Part shown: piece by piece, positions 1 through 5,324 of the stretch
Position numbering within the stretch: position 1 is the stretch's first letter
How the letters are laid out: each line of letters starts with the position of its first letter
From: an uncultured Lachnospiraceae bacterium
GTDB taxonomy: Bacteria; Bacillota; Clostridia; Lachnospirales; Lachnospiraceae
Assembly: GCA_902797705.1 (NCBI GenBank)
Contig: CADBTX010000272.1
Span: 1-5,324, forward strand
DNA length: 5,324 nt
Reading direction: 5' to 3'
Notes under the pieces: generated by a model
Database searches by the model: none
What the model saw: the letters and a program-made list of their open reading frames with translations, nothing else
Told to the model about the DNA's origin: nothing
Position numbers and translations under genes: made by a program

Positions 1-1379
1 ATCTTCCTCGGCACCATGAACCCCGGAAGTTTATCTCTCAGCGCGAGAGCCACTTCCCTCGTATTCTTTTCCCCTTCGTAGAAAAACCAGAGCATTTCCT
101 TTTTCTCATCATAAAGAGCCGCGCCGTTGATCCCTGCTGCACTTGCGGCGCTCTCTATCTCGTCAAGCTCCACCCGGTGGCCCATATACTTGATCTGGCG
201 GTCACGTCTCCCGTGATACATAAGGATCCCGTCCTTTATGACACCAATGTCACCGGTCCTGTATATCCTGTCAAAATATGCGCTCTGCAGGGGGTTCTGG
301 ACAAAGGCCGCCGCCGTCCTGTCGGGATCATTGATGTACCCGAGGGTAACTCCCACTCCCCCTACCACGATCTCACCCTCTTCACCGTCTTCCACCGCCT
401 TATCGTCCTCGGAGAGGAGAAATACCCTGTAGTTATCGAAGGGAATCCCCACAGGTATCACCTCATCACTTTCCACCGGATGATCGATCACCTGATAGGT
501 GCAGCTGGCCGTAGTCTCCGTAGGTCCGTACTGGTTCACAAAGAGCGCTCCGGGAAGGGCGTCCTGCCACTCCCTCAATACCACAGGGCTCATGACACTG
601 CCGGAAAAGCAGACCTTATCAATGTATTCCGGCTTCGCTTCCTTAAAGGCCTTTAATTTGCTTAATACCGTCAGAGCCGATGTACTCCAGCTTATGCAGC
701 TTACCTTATGCTCATTAAGGGCGGCAAATAATATCTCCGGCTGCATAAAGTATTCCTTGGGGATAAGGACGTCGCTTGCCCCGGTGAACAGAGGCACATA
801 TATATCCCTGATGGCCGCGATATAATCAAGAGGCGACTGGGAAGCCATGGTGTCCTCAGGGCCGATGCCCATCACCCTGGAATAGGATCTGATATAATTC
901 ATAAGCGAAAGCTGGGATGTGATGACCCCCTTCGGATCCCCCGAGGATCCGGAAGTAAAGATGATGTAGAGCGGATCCGTCACCGTCATCCTCTGTCTCA
1001 CCCTGTCCAGGAGCCGATGGTCTATCTTGTCGCCAAGGGCCTCCTTTACATTTCTTTCGTCAATGACAAAGGAGGGGCAGAGCTTTTTAAGGATCTTTTC
1101 CCGCCTCTCATCCGGGATGTCGGTTCCCACAGGGGCGTAGGCGTGGCCGGAATAAACCACCCCAAGAAATACTATTATGGTATCCACGCTCCTTTTAAGC
1201 ATTACCGCCACGGGCCCGTCCCCGATATTTTTCCTCAGGAGATAACTGCCGACGGCTCTGGCCTTCAGCACCACCTCCCCGAAATTCACTTGTTTTTCGC
1301 CGTCGATATAGACCGTCTTCTCCGGGTATTTCCCGGCTGCTTCTTCAAGCCTTGTCAGTATGTTGTCCGTTTTTTCCAT
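1..1379 (-). CDS. DltA-like amino acid adenylation enzyme (AMP-binding), 3' end cut off by window edge
   Basis: Reading starts at the ATG at 1379-1377 and stays open for 459 codons to the left edge, so about 40-50 C-terminal residues are missing compared with DltA (about 500 aa). Seen motifs of the ANL adenylate-forming superfamily: the phosphate-binding loop FTSGSSGDPKG at residues 141-151, NQYGPTE at 282-288, YRTGD at 373-377, and the hinge region GRRDRQIKYMGHRVELDEIE at 390-409. Asp185 in SPLDY lies where NRPS A-domains and DltA keep the Asp that binds the substrate amino group, so the substrate is probably an amino acid. The family converts amino acid plus ATP to an aminoacyl-AMP, then loads the phosphopantetheine arm of a carrier protein in the cytoplasm. 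It is the third gene of the SGNH-MBOAT-adenylation operon; only one base separates the MBOAT stop from this ATG and no Shine-Dalgarno stands at normal distance, which suggests reinitiation. D-alanine is the default guess, but the pocket differs from DltA (Ser259 where I align the DltA Cys). The A10 catalytic lysine region lies outside the window. Confidence 0.9.
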   Translation of the reverse strand, partial: MEKTDNILTRLEEAAGKYPEKTVYIDGEKQVNFGEVVLKARAVGSYLLRKNIGDGPVAVMLKRSVDTIIVFLGVVYSGHAYAPVGTDIPDERREKILKKLCPSFVIDERNVKEALGDKIDHRLLDRVRQRMTVTDPLYIIFTSGSSGDPKGVITSQLSLMNYIRSYSRVMGIGPEDTMASQSPLDYIAAIRDIYVPLFTGASDVLIPKEYFMQPEILFAALNEHKVSCISWSTSALTVLSKLKAFKEAKPEYIDKVCFSGSVMSPVVLREWQDALPGALFVNQYGPTETTASCTYQVIDHPVESDEVIPVGIPFDNYRVFLLSEDDKAVEDGEEGEIVVGGVGVTLGYINDPDRTAAAFVQNPLQSAYFDRIYRTGDIGVIKDGILMYHGRRDRQIKYMGHRVELDEIESAASAAGINGAALYDEKKEMLWFFYEGEKNTREVALALRDKLPGFMVPRK

Positions 1380-1380
1380 A

Positions 1381-2976
1381 TCAAAACTTTGCATATATCA
1401 TCCCCGCTGCATCATAACCGCTTCCGTAGGCTCCGAATACCACGATGGCCATTATGACCCCGTACCACAGAGCCCACCGCACAGGCTTCGGGAGATCCTT
1501 AAAGCCTCCTCCGAAGTCCGGAACCTTTTCCCTCAGTATATTAAACAGCATTATGAGCAAAAATGCCACCGCTGTCGTCACATAATCCTGAAGGTCCATA
1601 CCGAATTCTCCCATGTGCTCCGTAAGCTCTCTTATGTCAAAATCCGTAAAGATCAGCTTAAACATCTGGAATCCCCGGCTCAGAGCCTCTGCCCTGAAGA
1701 ACATCTCTCCGAATATCACTATAAAGAAAAGCTTTACTGAGCGGAAAACCCTGACCGGAAGGGATCTTTCCGTCATCTTCAGCCTTTCCAGGAGGGAAAG
1801 GAAGGGCTTCTCCAGCAGGTTTTCCAGAAAGATCAGCACAAAATAATAGATCCCGTAAAAAATATAGGTCCACTTAGGTCCGTGCCAGATGCCGTTTGTT
1901 ATCCATACGCAGAAAATGGCGATGCTCGGCCCCGTAAGGCGGCTTATCTCCATACCGAAGACGTTCTTCACCTTCTTTGTGAGCTTCATCACGGCCTTGC
2001 TGACGGACACGGGATAGAAGATATAGTCCCTGAAAAAGGTTCCGAGGGTGATATGCCATCTGTGCCAGAAATCGGATGCGTTCTTCGCAAAGAAGGGCTG
2101 GCGGAAATTCTCCGACAGCTTTACCCCGAATACCCTGGCGGCGCCGATAACGATGTCAATGGATCCCGAAAAATCCATATATTCCTGGATCGTAAAGATC
2201 ACGGCCCCGTACAGTGCCACGCTGCCCTTCATATTCTCCCATTTATAGACTATATCCACCGCAGCGGATAGATGGTCAGCTATGAGAAGCTTCTTAAAGA
2301 GCCCCAGGAGTATCCTCTGATAGCCCTGAGTCAGGTTTTCATAAGAAATAGCCGTGCCGGAAAAGAGACTGTCCTTTATCTCCCCGTATCTCGTGATGGG
2401 GCCCTCGATAAGCTTCGGGAAAAAGCCCATATATAGCGCCACCTTTGTATAATCCTTTTCTGCCGTGAGTTTTTCCCAGTAGATGTCCGTGAGATAGGAT
2501 ATGGCTTCCAGCGTGAAATATGAGATACCCACGGGAACCGCCAGATCCAAGGCTCTCCACTCTGTCTTCACGATGCGGAATGAATTTATGAGCCTTACGA
2601 TCCCCGAACCGGTAAAGTCCAGGTATTTAAGGATAAAGAGCAGGAGAATAAGGCAGATGACGCCGGTCAAAAGTATCTTCTTTTTCGCAGCAGTCTTCTC
2701 CTTCCGCTTTAGTGCGCCATTTTCCGTCACCGCCTGAAGTGAAAGCCCCATCCTCCAGGTAAATACCGTTTCCAGAAGATGTACGAGAAGAAGCTGCCCG
2801 CTGAAGGAGATAAAGAAGATCCAGCTGAAAAGAAGCAGGACCAGATATCTCTTTTTCTTTGCCACAAGGCTGTATACCGCCATTGTCACCGGCAGAAAGA
2901 GAGCATAGAACATCCATGAGGAATATGAAAAGTCCCATCCGGGATTCAGGCTGTCAAAAAAAGAAATCGGATTCAT
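1381..2976 (-). CDS. MBOAT family O-acyltransferase (AlgI/DltB-like)
   Basis: Complete 531-aa polytopic membrane protein. MBOAT hallmarks are visible: VPVGISYFT at 147-155, FFPKLIEGPI at 185-194 (the FxPxxxxGPI block), YMDFSGSIDIVIG at 266-278, WHRWHITL at 304-311, and GIWHG at 362-366, whose His365 is the expected catalytic histidine. A further conserved-looking patch, FFRAEALSRGFQMF, is at 426-439. Hydrophobic segments run throughout, with basic loops near 84-100 and 327-338. Members of this family move an acyl or aminoacyl group across or at the membrane onto an extracytoplasmic polysaccharide: acetyl for alginate (AlgI), D-alanine for teichoic acid (DltB). The length fits AlgI-type proteins better than DltB (about 400 aa), but the adenylation gene downstream and the SGNH gene upstream argue for a DltB-like job with an aminoacyl donor (inference). 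The ATG at 2976-2974 shares four bases (ATGA) with the upstream stop. A GGGAG Shine-Dalgarno ends 14 nt before it, rather far, so coupling probably helps. Confidence 0.93.
   Translation of the reverse strand: MNPISFFDSLNPGWDFSYSSWMFYALFLPVTMAVYSLVAKKKRYLVLLLFSWIFFISFSGQLLLVHLLETVFTWRMGLSLQAVTENGALKRKEKTAAKKKILLTGVICLILLLFILKYLDFTGSGIVRLINSFRIVKTEWRALDLAVPVGISYFTLEAISYLTDIYWEKLTAEKDYTKVALYMGFFPKLIEGPITRYGEIKDSLFSGTAISYENLTQGYQRILLGLFKKLLIADHLSAAVDIVYKWENMKGSVALYGAVIFTIQEYMDFSGSIDIVIGAARVFGVKLSENFRQPFFAKNASDFWHRWHITLGTFFRDYIFYPVSVSKAVMKLTKKVKNVFGMEISRLTGPSIAIFCVWITNGIWHGPKWTYIFYGIYYFVLIFLENLLEKPFLSLLERLKMTERSLPVRVFRSVKLFFIVIFGEMFFRAEALSRGFQMFKLIFTDFDIRELTEHMGEFGMDLQDYVTTAVAFLLIMLFNILREKVPDFGGGFKDLPKPVRWALWYGVIMAIVVFGAYGSGYDAAGMIYAKF
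2973..2976 (-). other. ATGA stop-start overlap between SGNH and MBOAT genes
   Basis: The TGA of the SGNH gene (2975-2973) and the ATG of the MBOAT gene (2976-2974) share bases in the tetranucleotide ATGA. This is the classic arrangement for translational coupling and supports a single transcript and matched production of the two proteins. Confidence 0.85.
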
Positions 2977-3935
2977 CGGTACAGATCATACTCCCTTATA
3001 TCTTCTTCCCACTGCTTATACGCGGGATCTCCCCTGTGATCCTCAAGTTCAAAATTATCCCTCAGGTACTCCTCCATAAATCCGGTGGTCTTTTTTGACC
3101 CGGAAAACGACATATGGTTTCCTCCGTCCATGGTATCCTTCTCCCAGTCAATGCCCATATCCTCTAAATGCATGTTGAGGTCCAGAAAGTCAAGGCCGTA
3201 TTTCTCCGCATATTCGCTTAAAGCCTCATTCTTTGAATAGGTCCAGTTCTTTGCATTCGGCGCTGCAACGATAACAAGGGGAACCTGTTGTTCTTCACAG
3301 AATTCCCTTATCTCATTTAAGTATTTCCTGCTTTCTTCATTGATCCCCACAGGATCACCCACGCTCATATAATCAGCGGGACCTGTGTAGGGCTTTGCTT
3401 CGTCTGTCTCCACAAAGCCTCTCAAAGCCCGTTCCTTGCCGGAGTCACTATTCCCGGTCCCGGGCCAGTATGCTTTATATAAGGTGTGATAATGGAAGAC
3501 GGGAAAGATATCCTCTAAAAGATTCGTAAGTACTGCGGAGCCGTCCTTATGGGGATAGGCCTCTGAAAATACAGAATCCGCTTCAAGGACTATGACCTTC
3601 GGATCCTGATCCAGAAACGAGGCCCGGATCAGCTCCTTTGCGTCACAGAGCCTTAATGCGCTGTCACTCATGCAGTAGGAGGTGATACCCGTATCCTTAT
3701 AGATCTGAAGAGGCGAAAAAGTCCTGTAAACCTCGCTGTTTCCGGCAAAGATCACATCTATGGTATCCGGAGCCTCCTTTTCAAAGGCCTCCTTCTTTTC
3801 CGTAACCTGAACGATGTTATAGACCTCACCCTCTTCCGGCTTCACAAGCCCGGAGGAAATGACGAGTATTATAAGGAGGATCCCGAGAAACAGCACCGTA
3901 TCCGCCAGATTTTTACTGATAACTCTTGCTTTCAT
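2973..3935 (-). CDS. Membrane-anchored SGNH/DltD-like protein
   Basis: Complete 320-aa protein. A short basic N-terminus (Lys2, Arg4, Lys8) is followed by one hydrophobic helix at about 13-30, then a soluble, probably extracytoplasmic domain. Block I of the SGNH fold is FAGNSEVYRTFSP (63-75), with Ser67 the likely nucleophile in the GxSE setting shared with DltD. Strand VIVLEAD (114-120) and the segment VIVAAPNAKNW (221-231) fit the middle of the fold. The C-terminal block DGGNHMSFSG (270-279) supplies His274 and probably Asp270. Clostridial proteins of this type commonly sit beside MBOAT genes and are annotated as SGNH hydrolase or DltD; overall similarity to classic DltD (about 400 aa) is weak, so the exact transfer or hydrolysis reaction is not known. 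It is first in the operon, overlapping the MBOAT start by 4 bp. The start is the ATG at 3935-3933: it keeps the basic residues before the helix. No Shine-Dalgarno is seen, and the promoter lies immediately upstream. Confidence 0.85.
   Translation of the reverse strand: MKARVISKNLADTVLFLGILLIILVISSGLVKPEEGEVYNIVQVTEKKEAFEKEAPDTIDVIFAGNSEVYRTFSPLQIYKDTGITSYCMSDSALRLCDAKELIRASFLDQDPKVIVLEADSVFSEAYPHKDGSAVLTNLLEDIFPVFHYHTLYKAYWPGTGNSDSGKERALRGFVETDEAKPYTGPADYMSVGDPVGINEESRKYLNEIREFCEEQQVPLVIVAAPNAKNWTYSKNEALSEYAEKYGLDFLDLNMHLEDMGIDWEKDTMDGGNHMSFSGSKKTTGFMEEYLRDNFELEDHRGDPAYKQWEEDIREYDLYR
2991..2997 (-). promoter_or_regulatory. Shine-Dalgarno AAGGGAG before the MBOAT gene
   Basis: AAGGGAG (2997-2991 on the minus strand) is a good anti-16S match inside the last codons of the SGNH gene. 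It ends 14 nt before the MBOAT ATG, longer than the usual 5-9 nt, so it may help ribosomes terminating at the overlapping stop to restart rather than act alone. Confidence 0.5.
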
Positions 3936-3954
3936 ACCGCGAGAATTATATCAT
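3926..3954 (+). promoter_or_regulatory. Candidate promoter of the EamA transporter gene
   Basis: On the plus strand, TTGCTT (3926-3931; only 3 of 6 to consensus) and TATCAT (3949-3954; 5 of 6) have a 17-bp spacer. This would start the transcript near 3961, leaving a leader of about 60 nt with the GC-rich inverted repeat. The -10 boxes of this and the divergent promoter overlap. The weak -35 makes this tentative. Confidence 0.3.
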
Positions 3955-3973
3955 AGGAAAGTCGCCATGTCAT
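3945..3973 (-). promoter_or_regulatory. Strong sigma-A promoter of the dlt-like operon
   Basis: On the minus strand, ATGACA (3973-3968; 5 of 6 to TTGACA) and a perfect TATAAT (3950-3945) are separated by exactly 17 bp. A TG dinucleotide one base before the -10 box makes it an extended -10. The expected transcription start is near 3938, only about 0-4 nt before the ATG at 3935, so the operon mRNA should be leaderless or almost so. Confidence 0.75.
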
Positions 3974-3988
3974 TTTAGCACTATTAGG

Positions 3989-4005
3989 GGCGGGCAATTG
4001 CCGCC
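3989..4005. repeat. GC-rich imperfect inverted repeat in the EamA leader
   Basis: GGCGGGCAATTGCCGCC contains the perfect 10-bp palindrome GGCAATTGCC (3993-4002) flanked by GGCGG/CCGCC arms offset by one extra G. It lies 17 bp before the EamA ATG and 6 bp before its Shine-Dalgarno. It could be an operator for a dimeric regulator or an RNA stem near the ribosome site. It lacks a following T-run, so it is not a standard terminator. Confidence 0.45.
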
Positions 4006-4010
4006 GGCCC

Positions 4011-4013
4011 GGA
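4011..4013 (+). promoter_or_regulatory. Ribosome binding site GGA for the EamA transporter
   Basis: GGAAA at 4011-4015 places a GGA core 8 nt before the ATG at 4022, a normal spacing. It supports that start over the in-frame ATG at 3926, which would add 32 residues with no transporter character. Confidence 0.5.
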
Positions 4014-4021
4014 AACATACA

Positions 4022-4930
4022 ATGAATACAAAGCTTAGAGGCAGTCTGTTTTTACTGGCCGCCGCACTTATATGGGGCTCCGCCTTTGTTCCCCAGAGCA
4101 TGGGAATGGATTATGTGGGTCCCTACACCTTTAATACCTGCCGGAGCCTTGTGGGCTTTCTTGTACTGATCCCTGTAGTTATCTTTTTCAGAAAGGATTC
4201 CCTTAAAAAAAATCCCCTCTCGAAAGAGGAGATCCGTGCCTTAAATAAAAGAACCGTACTCGCCGGTGTGGTGTGCGGCCTTGCCTTAAGCGCTGCTTCC
4301 ACCTTTCAGCAGCTTGGTATAAGCCTTACCACGGCTGGAAAAACAGCCTTTATCACCGTGCTCTATATCATAATAGTGCCGATCATCTCTGTATTTCTCG
4401 GAAAGAAGATCCCGGGGCTTATATGGATCTGCGCCATGATCTCCCTTACGGGCTTTTATCTCCTTTGCATAAAGGAGGGCTTCACTCTTTCCCGCGGGGA
4501 TTTTTACTGCCTTGTCTGCGCCTTTTGCTTTTCAGTGCAGATCACCTGTATCGACCACTTTACCAAGGACGGCAGCCCTGTGGATCCGGTGATGATGTCC
4601 ATGGTGCAGTTCTTCGTGGTAACTATCGTATCCTTCTTTTTAACCCTGCTCCTTGAGAACCCCACCCTCTCTTCCATCCTGGATGCGAAGTACTCCATTC
4701 TCTACACCGGGGCCCTCAGCAGCGGAGTTGCCTACACCTGCCAGATCCTTGGCCAGAAGGATTCACCCCCTGCCATAGCGCCTCTTATCATGAGCCTGGA
4801 ATCCGTCTTTGCCGCTCTCTTTGGCTGGCTTATCCTGAATGAAAAGATGAGTCCCCGGGAGCTCCTGGGCTGCGCTCTGGTCTTTATTGCCTGCCTTCTG
4901 TCCCAGCTTCCCCATCCCGGGAAAGAATGA
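4022..4930 (+). CDS. EamA-family (DMT superfamily) membrane transporter
   Basis: Complete 302-aa integral membrane protein, the usual size for the ten-helix drug/metabolite transporter superfamily. Two EamA repeats are visible: residues about 6-150, opening with LIWGSAFVPQSMGMDYVGPY (16-35), and about 158-294, with the conserved LESVFAALFGWLILNE (259-274) in helix 9. The stretch TTAGKTAFITVLYIIIVPI (103-121) is typical of the third and fourth helices. Family members export or import small metabolites such as amino acids or their derivatives by proton-coupled or exchange transport; the substrate cannot be read from sequence. The gene is divergent from the dlt-like operon across an 86-bp region, and its last 47 bp overlap the end of the convergent methyltransferase gene. 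The ATG at 4022 is chosen because a GGA ribosome site lies 8 nt upstream and the first helix begins normally. The protein ends with a short polar tail after the last helix. Confidence 0.93.
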   Translation: MNTKLRGSLFLLAAALIWGSAFVPQSMGMDYVGPYTFNTCRSLVGFLVLIPVVIFFRKDSLKKNPLSKEEIRALNKRTVLAGVVCGLALSAASTFQQLGISLTTAGKTAFITVLYIIIVPIISVFLGKKIPGLIWICAMISLTGFYLLCIKEGFTLSRGDFYCLVCAFCFSVQITCIDHFTKDGSPVDPVMMSMVQFFVVTIVSFFLTLLLENPTLSSILDAKYSILYTGALSSGVAYTCQILGQKDSPPAIAPLIMSLESVFAALFGWLILNEKMSPRELLGCALVFIACLLSQLPHPGKE

Positions 4931-5324
4931 CTATGGTCTCTACCCCGGAGGTGTTCGGGAACATATCGATGACTGCGGCCTTTTTTACGCGGTAACCTGC
5001 CTCCTGAACAGGCACGAGATCCCTTTCCAGACTTGTGATCTTGCAGGAAATATAGATAATATTGGAAACACCGTAATCCAGTATCTTCTGCAGGGCTTTG
5101 GGAGCGCATCCGTCCCTTGGAGGATCCAGGATGATAAGATCCGGCTTTTCCTCTACGCGGTCCAGCTCCTTTAGCACATCCCCAGCCAGGAATTCGGTAT
5201 TATGAAGGCCGTTCATTGCAGCGTTTTCCTTTGCGGCTTTAACCGCCTCCTTAACTATCTCTATCCCCACCACCTTTGAAGCGGCCTCGGACATTATCTG
5301 TCCAATGGTACCTGTACCGCTGTA
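4884..5324 (-). CDS. rlmD: 23S rRNA (uracil-C5)-methyltransferase, RlmD/RlmCD type, C-terminal part
   Basis: Only the last 146 residues lie in the window; the 5' part runs off the right edge. The fragment opens with the SAM-binding loop YSGTGTIGQ (visible residues 1-9), followed by GIEIV (20-24), NGL (38-40), AGDV (47-50), the DPPRDG motif (67-72) and YISCK (91-95). Cys94 matches the nucleophile that attacks uracil C6, and Glu129 in VETIVIL matches the general base. These are the signatures of the TrmA/RlmC/RlmD class, which methylate C5 of uracil in rRNA or tRNA using S-adenosylmethionine; in Firmicutes one enzyme of this type (RlmCD) can serve both U747 and U1939 of 23S rRNA. The N-terminal TRAM domain and Fe-S cysteines are not visible, so RlmD versus RlmCD is open. 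The TAA stop at 4886-4884 lies inside the convergent transporter gene, giving a tail of about 12 residues after the conserved VETIVILS block. Confidence 0.9.
   Translation of the reverse strand, partial: YSGTGTIGQIMSEAASKVVGIEIVKEAVKAAKENAAMNGLHNTEFLAGDVLKELDRVEEKPDLIILDPPRDGCAPKALQKILDYGVSNIIYISCKITSLERDLVPVQEAGYRVKKAAVIDMFPNTSGVETIVILSRDGEAGTEGRQ

Noticed and set aside
177..656. Open frames on the plus strand opposite the adenylation and MBOAT genes
   Set aside because: They are antisense shadows of genes with clear motifs, and show no family signature or ribosome site of their own.
934..978. Three GGATCC sites within 45 bp
   Set aside because: They come from Asp-Pro and Gly-Ser codons in and next to the phosphate-binding loop of the adenylation gene; a coding coincidence, not a repeat element.
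2955..2989. 11-codon reading frame (ATG at 2989-2987, minus strand) just after the AAGGGAG site
   Set aside because: Only 1 nt separates the Shine-Dalgarno from this ATG, too close for initiation; it lies inside the ends of two real genes and has no recognisable product.
3926..4021. Upstream in-frame ATG at 3926 that would add 32 residues to the transporter
   Set aside because: The extra residues are polar and unlike an EamA N-terminus, the start would overlap the divergent SGNH start codon, and a good GGA ribosome site precedes the ATG at 4022.
4205..4212. A8 homopolymer in the transporter gene and T7 near the start of the MBOAT gene (2955-2961) as phase-variation tracts
   Set aside because: Both are ordinary lysine and phenylalanine codon runs, short for slippage switching, and both frames are intact.
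4880..4940. Possible bidirectional terminator between the convergent genes
   Set aside because: CCCGGG at about 4917-4922 is too short a palindrome and has no flanking A/T tracts suited to termination.

Overview
The window looks like chromosome from a Firmicute, most likely a Clostridia/Lachnospiraceae-type gut anaerobe. This is inferred from the protein flavour (clostridial-type MBOAT and SGNH proteins, RlmD/RlmCD-type methyltransferase), moderate GC, free use of ATA and AGA/AGG codons, and a strong sigma-A-type promoter. No rRNA, tRNA, mobile element or CRISPR is visible. Coding density is very high: the only real intergenic region is about 86 bp (3936-4021), so no gene-free stretch exceeds 300 bp.

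Left to centre (minus strand, read from 3935 down to the left edge) is a tightly packed three-gene operon. It encodes a membrane-anchored SGNH/DltD-like protein (3935-2973), an MBOAT O-acyltransferase (2976-1381), and an amino-acid adenylating enzyme of the DltA/NRPS A-domain type (1379 to beyond position 1). The first junction is a 4-bp ATGA overlap and the second leaves one base between stop and start, so translation is probably coupled. The set resembles the dlt system that esterifies teichoic acids with D-alanine: activation of an amino acid as an adenylate, transfer to a carrier protein, passage through an MBOAT membrane protein, and final transfer by a surface SGNH protein. The order (D-like, B-like, A-like), the AlgI-like length of the MBOAT, the short SGNH protein and the altered residues in the adenylation pocket suggest a dlt-related but divergent surface-aminoacylation module. 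A carrier protein (DltC-like) would be expected just past the left edge.

Centre: a short divergent promoter region. On the minus strand an excellent promoter (ATGACA, 17 bp, TGA-TATAAT) sits so close to the SGNH start codon that its transcript should be leaderless or nearly so. A weaker plus-strand promoter candidate overlaps it, and a GC-rich inverted repeat lies before the next gene.

Right: on the plus strand, a complete EamA-family (DMT superfamily) ten-helix transporter (4022-4930). Convergent to it is the 3' part of a 23S rRNA uracil-C5 methyltransferase (RlmD/RlmCD type, minus strand, 4884 to beyond the right edge). The two genes overlap tail to tail by 47 bp. These two look like ordinary chromosomal neighbours; nothing ties them functionally to the dlt-like operon.
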